A stretch of DNA of 10,471 bases from Oscillospiraceae bacterium. Its GTDB lineage: Bacteria > Bacillota > Clostridia > Oscillospirales > Ruminococcaceae. Under the pieces are notes generated by a model that saw nothing but the letters and a program-made list of their open reading frames with translations, was not told the DNA's origin and searched no databases. A program made the translations under genes and the position numbers. The stretch is from positions 1 to 10,471 of the forward strand of contig CAAGDT010000013.1 in assembly GCA_900768675.1 (NCBI GenBank), written 5' to 3'. This document shows positions 1-7,271 of the stretch, in pieces (the first letter of the stretch is position 1; each line of letters begins with the position of its first letter).

Positions 1-3000
1 GCGGGTATTGACAGGCTTTGCCTTGTGGAATGTACCGATTTTACCGCAGGAAAGTCTGTTGATTTCAGCCAGAGCGAAAAGCACGGGCTTGCTAACCTTG
101 ATAACCCGTCGGAATTTGAATTTGCAATTGATATAAGCCGCTGCCGAGGCAGCGGAATCCGACCTATTCCCTCCCGCATTTCCGAAAACGGCGGCTTCAA
201 GGCTGCCGACTACGGAAAACATGGTGAGAACAAGGTTACAGCCGCACCCGATGAGATAGATTTATCAAAGAGAGGCGCCGAGGCTTCAAAACAGGAGCTT
301 ACAAGAAGTATGATATGGGAGCGCAGACTGCTTGACCTGAGTCTTCGGAACAGCCTGCTGAACTTCCGTCCCTCATCTTCCAACGTACAGCTTATGACAG
401 CCGACCTTACTAAGCTTGAGGACGAGGTTTCAAAGGGCGAAAGCTTTAAGGTGATGCCTGCTCCCGCTGATTTTTCACTCAAGCTTTCCGACAGCGGTAT
501 GTTCGAGGCGGAAAACGGCGTTCAGCAGACGGAAGCAATTGCCGAATCGGAGTTCAAAAACCACCGCATACGCACATACATAAGCGAAAACGAGCTTGAA
601 AGAACCCTTAAAAAGCTCCACCGACAGGCAAAGATAAGTCTTGAAGAAAATGGCGCAAATACGCTATATCTTGCCCTGGGCTTCCTGCGCTGGTACGAAA
701 CGGAAAAAAGCGAAAAGGCACGGTATGCGCCACTTGTGCTGGTGCCTGTAGACATAATAAAAAAAATACAGGACAGATCCTATTCTCTGCGGGTAAGAGA
801 CGAGGAAACCCAGATGAATATTACCCTGCTGGAGCTTTTGCGGCAGGATTTCGGCATTTCAATCGAGGGACTTAACCCGCTGCCCGCAGACGAAAACGGC
901 GTTGATTTACAACTTGTATTCAACACCGTAAGAAAGGGCGTAATGGCGCAGAAGCGCTGGGATATTGAAGAAACCGCCTTTTTAGGGCAGTTCTCCTTCA
1001 GCCGCTTCATTATGTGGAACGACATTAGAAGCCGCAGCGAGGATTTAAAGAAAAACAAGGTTGTTGCAAGTCTTATTTCCGGCAAAACAGAATGGGCACC
1101 GAAGGAAGCTGAGCTTTCTCCCCATTCACTTGACGAACAGCTTAAGCCCTCGGATATGGCAGTTCCCACAAGCGCCGACTCATCGCAGCTTGCTGCAATT
1201 TATCAGGCTTCCCTCGGCGAAAGCTTCGTTCTCCACGGACCTCCAGGAACGGGAAAATCCCAGACAATCACAAATATGATTGCAAACGCTTTGTATAACG
1301 GAAAATCCGTGCTTTTTGTAGCGGAAAAAATGGCTGCGCTTTCAGTTGTTCAAAAGAGACTCTCAAAAATCGGCCTTGCTCCCTTCTGCCTGGAGCTGCA
1401 CTCAAATAAGGCGCAGAAAAAGGCGGTGCTTTCACAGCTTGAAAAAACTCTCGAGGTAGGCCATATAAAATCCCCGCAGGAATACGCTCAGACCGCAGAA
1501 AAGCTCAAATCTCTCAGAGACGAGCTGAACAGCACGATGAACGCCCTTTACCTTGAACGTGGAGCGGGCTTGTCGTTATATGACGCGGTTGTGCAGTATG
1601 AAGCAACCAAGGCTTTCGATATTCTTCCCGAAATAAGTGCCGACCTTGTTGACAACGCCGACGGCACCGAATTTGCGGAATGGAAGGAAGCTGTAAGGGA
1701 CGTTTGTTATGCAGGAACAGAGCTTGGCGGACTTGCTTCTTCCCCGCTTAAGAATGTTCACCTTACCGAGTACAATATGGAAATACGGGAAAGCTTTTCG
1801 GAGCTTACGGGACAGCTTTCAAAAACCGCCGAAAGCGCAAAAGCTGCATACGAAAGCCTCGTATCCGAAATCGGAACAGAGCTTCCCGAAAGCAGCAGCG
1901 GAATTTCCGGAACGCTTGATATTCTGAAAACAGTCGTTTCCGCTCAAAGACCGCTTCCCTGTCTTATTTCAGGGGAATTAAGCGATTCAAAAAAATCCGA
2001 GCTGCAAAAGCTTATTGACGCTGGAATTAAATGCACAGCTATTTACACGGATTTCTCAGAAAAGTTCGAGCAGAGTATCTGGAACTACGACTGCGACGGA
2101 GCGCTTTTAAACTGGAAAAAGGCTCAGCAAAGCTGGTTTTTGCCTAAAATGACAGGCTCAAACAAACTGCTTAAGGAAATGAAGCTTTACGAAAAGAAAA
2201 GCGGAACTGTAACGGCTGAAAGTATTCGCAGCATTTACGACTCCTTATGCGAATACAAGCAGCTGAAAGCCTATATAAATTCCTGCTCTCAGTTTGCTGC
2301 GGATAGCTTCGGCGGGCTTTGGCTTGGTGAAAACAGCGATTTTCATATTTTAAATGAGGCGCTGATTGAATCACTCAGAATACGGGAGCTTATCAACAGC
2401 TCAAGCGTCCCGCAGGCTAAGCTTGCCGCAGATATTGCTGTTAAAAAACCGTCGGAGAAGCTAAGCTCCGCAGTTCTGAGTGCCTGCACAAAATTCGAGG
2501 CTGCAAAAACAGCCGAAAACACAGTATGCAAGCAGTTCGGCGCTTCAATCTCTCTGTCAGAAAGCGAAAACGGATATTTCGACGCCCTTATTTCCGAAGC
2601 AAAGGGCTGGCAGGAAAGCTCGGATATGCTGCGTGACCGCAGTGTGCTTGAAAATGCCCTTGACAGATTAAAGGGCTTCGGTCTTTCGGAAATTGCAGAC
2701 AGCTATTTATCCGGTGAGCTGACGGAAGATAAGCTTGAAAAAGCCTTTATTTGTGCAGTAAGCAAGGCTGTCATTTCCTCGGCGATGAAAACCGAACCAC
2801 TGCTTTCGGGCTTCCAGGGCGCTAAGTTTGAAAACACTATTGAGAAATACAGAAACTTCACCGCAAGATTCGAGGAGCTTACAATCGAGGAGCTTGCTGC
2901 AAGGCTCTCAGCGAAAATCCCCGATACAACCACCGGAACCTCCGGCTCTTCCGAGCTTGCAATACTGCAAAAAGCAATAAGAAGCGGCGGAAGAATGATG

Positions 3001-4968
3001 CCGATACGAAAGCTTTTTGACAGTATTCCTACCCTTCTGCGGCGGATTTGCCCCTGTATGCTGATGAGCCCGATTTCCGTTGCACAGTATATCGACCCCA
3101 CTTACCCGAAATTTGACCTTGTTATTTTCGACGAGGCTTCCCAGCTTCCCACCTGCGAGGCGGTCGGAGCAATTGCAAGGGGCGAAAACGTTGTTGTCGT
3201 CGGCGACCCGAAGCAGCTCCCGCCCACAAGCTTCTTCACCACAAATCAGGTTGACGAGGATAACCCCGAAATTGAGGACCTTGAAAGCGTGCTTGATGAC
3301 TGCCTTGCTCTGGCTATGCCGCAAAAGCACCTGCTCTGGCATTACCGTTCCCGCCACGAAAGTCTTATTGCATACAGCAATTCAAAATATTACGACAGCA
3401 AGCTTCGCACCTTCCCCTCCCCCGACGACCTTATTTCTAAGGTCAGCTGGGTGCATGTTGAGGGCTGCTACGACAAGGGCGCAAGCAAGCAGAATCCCGC
3501 AGAAGCAAGAGCAGTGGTTGACGAGATTGTACGCAGGATTTCAGACGAGAAGTTGAGACAAAACAGCATAGGCGTCGTAACCTTCAGCGTTGTTCAGCAG
3601 GTGCTTATCGACGATATACTTGCCGAGGAATTCCGCAAAAACCCGGAGCTTGAGCAGCTTGCAGGAGAAATGCACGAGCCTATTTTAGTCAAGAACCTTG
3701 AAAACGTACAGGGTGATGAGCGTGACGTAATTCTGTTTTCAATCGGCTACGGTCCGGATAAGAACGGCAAGGTTTCAATGAACTTCGGTCCTATCAACCG
3801 TGACGGAGGCTGGCGCAGGCTTAACGTTGCAATTTCAAGAGCCCGCAAGGAAATGATTGTATTTTCGGTTATTTCTCCCGAGCAGATTGACCTTTCACGA
3901 ACCCGCTCGGAGGGCGTTGCAGGACTTAAGGGATTTCTTGAATTTGCTGCTAAGGGCAGTACTGCACTTCCCTTACGAAACAGCGAGGCTGTAAAGGAAA
4001 ACAAGTTTGCCGACTCGGTTGCCGAAGAAATACAAAAGCTTGGCTATGAGGTCAAGAGAAATATCGGCTGCTCAGACTATAAGATTGACATAGGCGTTGT
4101 TAACCCTGATGATAAGGGCAGATTTGTACTGGGAATTATGTGCGAAAGCAAAAATAATTTCTCGATTACTACTGCCCGTGACAGAAATATTGTTCAGCCG
4201 AGCGTTCTTGCGGGGCTGGGCTGGAAAATCACAAATGTTCACATTCTCGACTGGCTGGATAATCCGACTAAGGCGTTAGCTCAGCTTGAAACTGCAATAA
4301 AATCCGCAATAGAAGCTTTCAGAATAAATCCCGAGGCAGCGGCTACTGAGCCTGTAAAAAAGCGTGAGATAGTTTTTGAAAAGGAAGAAGCACCGAAACC
4401 TGAGGACTTATTCAGCGTGTACGCTCCCTATATTCCTCAGAATGTTGGAACTCCCGAAAGCTATTATGAGCCCGACTCAGATAAGCTGATTGCAAAGGTA
4501 ATAAACGAGGTTGTAAAGGCAGAAGCCCCGGTAAGCAAGCACCTTGTTTACCGCTATGTTCTTTCCGTCTTTGGAATTTCAAGAACAACAGCTAAAGCCG
4601 AAGCGCATTTTGATGAGATTTTAAGCGGGCTGAATCTGAAAACCACCTCATCTAATCAGTCTGTCTTCTTCTGGCAGGAACAGCAGATTCCCGAGGAATA
4701 TGACGTTTGCAGAAAGCCCTCCGAGAACGGAGAAAAGCGGGCGATTGAGGACATCTGCCCCGAGGAGCTGGGAGCGGCGGTTGCGCTTATACTGAAGAAC
4801 GCAATCAGCATTGACCGCAGCGAGCTTATCAAGGAAACTGCAAAAATATTCGGCTTTTCAAGGAATGGAGACGCAATAGAAACTGCCGTTTCACAGGGAA
4901 TTGCAAGAGCAGTCCGCCGCAAAAAGGCAAAGGTTGATGAAAACGGAAGAATAATGCTTGCAGAATAA
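1..4968 (+). CDS. Giant SF1 helicase: transglutaminase-like tail, DUF4011, helicase, REase-like, DUF3320 (5' partial)
   Basis: Residues are numbered from base 1; the frame is open there, so the start lies outside. A GTG at base 25 is internal, because the sequence across it (VECTDF at 9-14, AIDISR at 42-47, GIRPIP at 52-57) resembles the end of the transglutaminase-like domain that precedes DUF4011 in large proteins of this kind. DUF4011 begins near residue 100 (LLDLSLRNSLLNFRP, then LALGFLRW). Helicase motifs seen: ADSSQ 392-396, Walker A GPPGTGKS 413-420, motif II DEAS 1044-1047, GDPKQLPP 1068-1075, HYRSRH 1114-1119, VQGDERD 1236-1242, NVAISRAR 1275-1282. About 620 helical, Glu/Lys/Ser-rich residues separate motifs I and II. 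A nuclease-like domain follows (about 1336-1445; D1363, E1382-S-K1384, then ARDR and LAGLGW), then DUF3320 (about 1490-1545) and a helical tail (about 1585-1655). ATP-dependent nucleic-acid unwinding or translocation is expected; substrate and pathway are unknown. No signal peptide or membrane segment is visible in this part, so it is probably cytoplasmic. Confidence 0.9.
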   Translation, partial: AGIDRLCLVECTDFTAGKSVDFSQSEKHGLANLDNPSEFEFAIDISRCRGSGIRPIPSRISENGGFKAADYGKHGENKVTAAPDEIDLSKRGAEASKQELTRSMIWERRLLDLSLRNSLLNFRPSSSNVQLMTADLTKLEDEVSKGESFKVMPAPADFSLKLSDSGMFEAENGVQQTEAIAESEFKNHRIRTYISENELERTLKKLHRQAKISLEENGANTLYLALGFLRWYETEKSEKARYAPLVLVPVDIIKKIQDRSYSLRVRDEETQMNITLLELLRQDFGISIEGLNPLPADENGVDLQLVFNTVRKGVMAQKRWDIEETAFLGQFSFSRFIMWNDIRSRSEDLKKNKVVASLISGKTEWAPKEAELSPHSLDEQLKPSDMAVPTSADSSQLAAIYQASLGESFVLHGPPGTGKSQTITNMIANALYNGKSVLFVAEKMAALSVVQKRLSKIGLAPFCLELHSNKAQKKAVLSQLEKTLEVGHIKSPQEYAQTAEKLKSLRDELNSTMNALYLERGAGLSLYDAVVQYEATKAFDILPEISADLVDNADGTEFAEWKEAVRDVCYAGTELGGLASSPLKNVHLTEYNMEIRESFSELTGQLSKTAESAKAAYESLVSEIGTELPESSSGISGTLDILKTVVSAQRPLPCLISGELSDSKKSELQKLIDAGIKCTAIYTDFSEKFEQSIWNYDCDGALLNWKKAQQSWFLPKMTGSNKLLKEMKLYEKKSGTVTAESIRSIYDSLCEYKQLKAYINSCSQFAADSFGGLWLGENSDFHILNEALIESLRIRELINSSSVPQAKLAADIAVKKPSEKLSSAVLSACTKFEAAKTAENTVCKQFGASISLSESENGYFDALISEAKGWQESSDMLRDRSVLENALDRLKGFGLSEIADSYLSGELTEDKLEKAFICAVSKAVISSAMKTEPLLSGFQGAKFENTIEKYRNFTARFEELTIEELAARLSAKIPDTTTGTSGSSELAILQKAIRSGGRMMPIRKLFDSIPTLLRRICPCMLMSPISVAQYIDPTYPKFDLVIFDEASQLPTCEAVGAIARGENVVVVGDPKQLPPTSFFTTNQVDEDNPEIEDLESVLDDCLALAMPQKHLLWHYRSRHESLIAYSNSKYYDSKLRTFPSPDDLISKVSWVHVEGCYDKGASKQNPAEARAVVDEIVRRISDEKLRQNSIGVVTFSVVQQVLIDDILAEEFRKNPELEQLAGEMHEPILVKNLENVQGDERDVILFSIGYGPDKNGKVSMNFGPINRDGGWRRLNVAISRARKEMIVFSVISPEQIDLSRTRSEGVAGLKGFLEFAAKGSTALPLRNSEAVKENKFADSVAEEIQKLGYEVKRNIGCSDYKIDIGVVNPDDKGRFVLGIMCESKNNFSITTARDRNIVQPSVLAGLGWKITNVHILDWLDNPTKALAQLETAIKSAIEAFRINPEAAATEPVKKREIVFEKEEAPKPEDLFSVYAPYIPQNVGTPESYYEPDSDKLIAKVINEVVKAEAPVSKHLVYRYVLSVFGISRTTAKAEAHFDEILSGLNLKTTSSNQSVFFWQEQQIPEEYDVCRKPSENGEKRAIEDICPEELGAAVALILKNAISIDRSELIKETAKIFGFSRNGDAIETAVSQGIARAVRRKKAKVDENGRIMLAE

Positions 4969-4969
4969 C

Positions 4970-5008
4970 GCAAAAAGACCTGAGAAAATCAATTCTCAGG
5001 TCTTTTGC
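4970..5008. terminator. Bidirectional intrinsic terminator between the helicase gene and hisE
   Basis: Bases 4973-4986 (AAAAGACCTGAGAA) pair perfectly with 4993-5006 around a six-base loop at 4987-4992. The flanking GC at 4970-4971 and 5007-5008 can extend the stem past one extra A. Read on the + strand, the stem ends in TTTT and a run of six T follows at 5015-5020. Read on the - strand, it ends in TTTTT. The hairpin starts two bases after the helicase stop and lies 17 bases beyond the hisE stop, so it can end both converging transcripts. Confidence 0.85.
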
Positions 5009-5024
5009 TATACATTTTTTCGTA

Positions 5025-5348
5025 TTATGTGTTCTTGTCAACGGTGTGGAACTGCTTTAAATTGCCGGTTTTGTTGCTTCTTTCGGCAAGAATGGCTTCG
5101 ACCTCGCTCCAGGGCAATCCCCGCTCAACGCACATAACCATTATGTGGTACATAAGGTCGGCAATCTCGTTTTTAAGCTCGTCGTTGTCCTCGTTTTTTG
5201 CGGCAATTACCATTTCCGTACACTCCTCGCCGCACTTTTTCAGAATCTTGTTGATTCCCTTTTCAAAAAGATAGCAGGTGTAGGAGCCCTCCTGCTTCTC
5301 GCCCTTTCTTTCAACAACAGTGTTGTAAAGCTCCTGTAAAACGTCCAT
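5025..5348 (-). CDS. hisE: Phosphoribosyl-ATP pyrophosphohydrolase HisE
   Basis: Removes pyrophosphate from phosphoribosyl-ATP to give phosphoribosyl-AMP, the second step of histidine synthesis, in the cytoplasm. The 107-residue product has the all-alpha MazG-like HisE pattern: SYTCYLF-KG at 22-31, KILKKCGEE at 34-42, and acidic metal-ligand candidates E41, E42, E45, E61 and D64 in GEECTE and NEIADLMYH. The chosen ATG at 5348 lies one base after the hisI stop and is preceded by AAAGGA with 9-base spacing. An in-frame ATG at 5366 would add six residues, but it has no Shine-Dalgarno sequence and would put AAAGGA inside the gene. It is the last gene of the operon, just before the terminator. It is separate from hisI, not fused as in enterobacteria. 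Confidence 0.95.
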   Translation of the reverse strand: MDVLQELYNTVVERKGEKQEGSYTCYLFEKGINKILKKCGEECTEMVIAAKNEDNDELKNEIADLMYHIMVMCVERGLPWSEVEAILAERSNKTGNLKQFHTVDKNT

Positions 5349-5349
5349 T

Positions 5350-5763
5350 TCACTCTTTCCTTTCATTTAAATTTATAAGCTTCATTGTTTCCATATCAAG
5401 CTCACGATAGTAACAATTGTTCGCCACTCCGTTATAGCTTGTATGGCATATATTACCCTTGTCGGGAGTTACCTGAAAAACAAGGGAATTTTGTTCGCAG
5501 TTAACAAAAATATGGTGGAGCGTAAATGTATTCCCCGACTCCAGACCCTTGAACCACAGCTTATTGCGGGAGGTACTCCAGAAAACCGCTTTTTTAAGCT
5601 TAATCGACTCCTTAAGTGCCTCCTCATTGACGTAAGCTACAAGAATAACCTCTTTTGTGTCAAGGTTCTGAACAGCAACCGGGATTACCTTGTTCTCGGG
5701 TGCAATTTTCGCAAGCTTCTCAAAATCCAGCATAAGCTGGTCTGTTTCTTCGATAAGTCCCAT
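5350..5763 (-). CDS. hisI: Phosphoribosyl-AMP cyclohydrolase HisI, divergent metal-site form
   Basis: Opens the adenine ring of phosphoribosyl-AMP to give ProFAR, the third step of histidine synthesis. The 137-residue product keeps the HisI core: VIPVAVQ at 26-32, EVILVAYVNEEAL at 38-50, LWFKGLESG at 69-77, and cysteines C89, C106 (CHT) and C117 that match the known zinc ligands. Two things depart from the usual form. The common Asp-Cys-Asp-x-Asp motif, whose Asp residues bind magnesium, is Asn-Cys-Glu-Gln-Asn at 88-92. The last two cysteines are 11 residues apart instead of the usual 7. I recall NCEQN-type HisI sequences in other bacteria but cannot confirm that here, so this is more likely a variant subfamily than a dead enzyme. 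The start overlaps the hisF stop (TAATG), with GAGAGGTG 7 bases upstream of the ATG. No separate HisI is seen in the window. Confidence 0.9.
   Translation of the reverse strand: MGLIEETDQLMLDFEKLAKIAPENKVIPVAVQNLDTKEVILVAYVNEEALKESIKLKKAVFWSTSRNKLWFKGLESGNTFTLHHIFVNCEQNSLVFQVTPDKGNICHTSYNGVANNCYYRELDMETMKLINLNERKE
5353..5363 (-). promoter_or_regulatory. Ribosome binding site that decides the hisE start
   Basis: On the - strand this reads AAAGGAAAGAG, with AAAGGA ending 9 bases before the ATG at 5348. It sits across the last codons of hisI, and the hisI TGA is one base before this ATG. This favours the shorter 107-residue HisE, with translation coupled to hisI, over the start at 5366. Confidence 0.75.
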
Positions 5764-6527
5764 TACACAGCACCTCTCGCAGGTATTCCCTTTTCCTTTA
5801 AATGCGCCTTAACCTCGCCCACGGTAAGTTCTCTGAAATGGAAAAGCGAAGCGGCAAGAGCAGCACTTGAGGGAGTTTTTTCAAAGACCTCGGAAAAATC
5901 GGTGAGCTTTCCGCAGCCGCCGCTGGCGATTACGGGGATATGCACCCGACTGCACACAAAGTTAAGCATATCAATATCAAAGCCCGCCTTTGTGCCGTCT
6001 GTATCAATTGAGTTTAGGCAAATTTCGCCTGCGCCCCGCTCCTCGATTTCCTTTACCCAGTCTCCTAAATCAAGGTTCATATCCGTTCTTCCGCCGTTTA
6101 TGAAAACACTGTATCCGCCCTTGCTGTTGCGCTTTGCGTCAATTCCGATTACTACGCACTGGCTGCCGAAAATCTCCGCCGCATCGCTTATAAGCTTAGG
6201 ATTTTTCACAGCCTGCGAATTAATGGAAACCTTGTCTGCTCCTGCACGAAGGGTTTCTCTGAAATCCTCGATAGTTGCAATTCCGCCTCCTACGCAAAGA
6301 GGAACGAAAACCTGCTTTGCGGTTTCACGCACAACGTCAAGCATTACGCCTCTTCCCTCGTAGGAAGCGGTAATGTCGTAAAAAACAATCTCGTCTGCGC
6401 CTTGACGGTTATATTCCTTTGCACACTCCACAGGGTCGCCGACGTCCTTTATTCCCTCAAAATTTACTCCCTTTACAACCTTGCCGTTTCTTACATCAAG
6501 GCAGGGGATGATTCTTTTTGCAAGCAT
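5763..6527 (-). CDS. hisF: Imidazole glycerol phosphate synthase cyclase subunit HisF
   Basis: Uses ammonia delivered by HisH to convert PRFAR into imidazole glycerol phosphate and AICAR, the latter feeding purine synthesis. The 254-residue length is normal for this (beta/alpha)8 barrel. Catalytic D11 is in IIPCLD (6-11) and D130 is in GIDAKR (128-133). Phosphate-binding segments are seen at VGGGI (79-83) and in IASGGCG near the C-terminus. The start is set by AAAGGA 6 bases upstream of the ATG, in the 24-base gap after hisA; a nearby ATG five bases upstream is out of frame. Its partner HisH is encoded two genes upstream, beyond hisA and the small zinc-ribbon gene. Confidence 0.98.
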   Translation of the reverse strand: MLAKRIIPCLDVRNGKVVKGVNFEGIKDVGDPVECAKEYNRQGADEIVFYDITASYEGRGVMLDVVRETAKQVFVPLCVGGGIATIEDFRETLRAGADKVSINSQAVKNPKLISDAAEIFGSQCVVIGIDAKRNSKGGYSVFINGGRTDMNLDLGDWVKEIEERGAGEICLNSIDTDGTKAGFDIDMLNFVCSRVHIPVIASGGCGKLTDFSEVFEKTPSSAALAASLFHFRELTVGEVKAHLKEKGIPARGAV

Positions 6528-6551
6528 AGCATTTCCTTTCTTTATATCAAA

Positions 6552-7271
6552 TCAATCATCTTTCGCCTCTGCAATTGCCTGCTTCAGGTCGAGAGTACCG
6601 CTGTAAATTGACTTTCCGCAGATTGTACCGTAAAGATTAAGCTTTTTGCAGATTTTTATATCCTCAATGGTATGCACTCCGCCGCTGGCAATAATATTCG
6701 CCGAGCAGCACTCGTTAATCTGCTTAAGCTGCTCTGCGTTTACCCCCGAAAGAGTCCCGTCCTTTGAAATATCGGTGAAAATAATGTATTTTACGCCGAT
6801 ATCTGACATTGCCTTTGCAAGGTCGGTAAAATGAACATTTGATGTTTCAAGCCAGCCCTCGGTTGCAACATACCCGTGCTTTGCGTCAATTCCTACTGCG
6901 ATACGATCTCCGTATTCCTTTACGGCAAGCTTAACAAGCTCCGGATTTTTTACTGCCGCAGAGCCGATTATCACACGGGAAACGCCCTCCGAAAGGTACA
7001 TTTCAACGGTTTCGAGAGTTCTCACTCCCCCGCCAACTTCGACCCTGAGCTTTGTGTTTTTTGCAACGTCAAGGAAAATATCCTTGTTCTGCTGAGAGGC
7101 GTCCTTTGCCCCATCAAGGTCAACCATGTGTATCCACTCTGCTCCGCAGCTCTGAAAACTGAGAGCAGTTTCCATATAGCTTTCGGCAACCTTCTGAACC
7201 GTGCCATAATCGCCCTTGAAAAGCCGAACGCAGTTGCCGTCCTTTATATCAATTGCAGGTAAAATAATCAT
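6552..7271 (-). CDS. hisA: ProFAR isomerase HisA
   Basis: Performs the Amadori rearrangement of ProFAR to PRFAR, the fourth step. The 239-residue product is a (beta/alpha)8 barrel related to HisF. Catalytic D8 is in LPAIDIKDG and D129 is in GIDAKHG (127-133). VEVGGGVR (77-84), FTDISKDGTLSG and IIASGGV are the other family signatures. PriA-type enzymes that also do TrpF chemistry cannot be excluded from sequence alone, but nothing here demands it. The ATG overlaps the stop of the upstream zinc-ribbon gene (ATGA), with GGAGGA 11 bases before it inside that gene, so the two are probably translationally coupled. Confidence 0.97.
   Translation of the reverse strand: MIILPAIDIKDGNCVRLFKGDYGTVQKVAESYMETALSFQSCGAEWIHMVDLDGAKDASQQNKDIFLDVAKNTKLRVEVGGGVRTLETVEMYLSEGVSRVIIGSAAVKNPELVKLAVKEYGDRIAVGIDAKHGYVATEGWLETSNVHFTDLAKAMSDIGVKYIIFTDISKDGTLSGVNAEQLKQINECCSANIIASGGVHTIEDIKICKKLNLYGTICGKSIYSGTLDLKQAIAEAKDD

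Noticed and set aside
138..155. A perfect G+C-rich inverted repeat (8 bases, 2-base centre, 8 bases)
   Set aside because: It encodes a variable loop between AIDISR and GIRPIP, has no T-run, appears only once as far as I can see, and could form at most a small hairpin. It is probably chance or codon bias.
2908..3357. A 149-codon open frame on the - strand inside the helicase gene, plus similar antisense frames at 780-1169 and 2703-3101
   Set aside because: These are antisense to a continuous, motif-rich helicase reading frame. No start signal or recognisable domain was seen, and codon structure favours the + strand frame.
5349..5366. An upstream hisE start at 5366
   Set aside because: There is no Shine-Dalgarno sequence before it, and AAAGGA would fall inside the gene; the ATG at 5348 has ideal spacing and gives a family-typical length.
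5443..6363. A 306-codon open frame on the + strand
   Set aside because: It lies antisense to hisI and hisF, whose proteins are unmistakable. It has no ribosome binding site and its Ser/Pro-rich translation resembles no family, so it is a reading-frame shadow.
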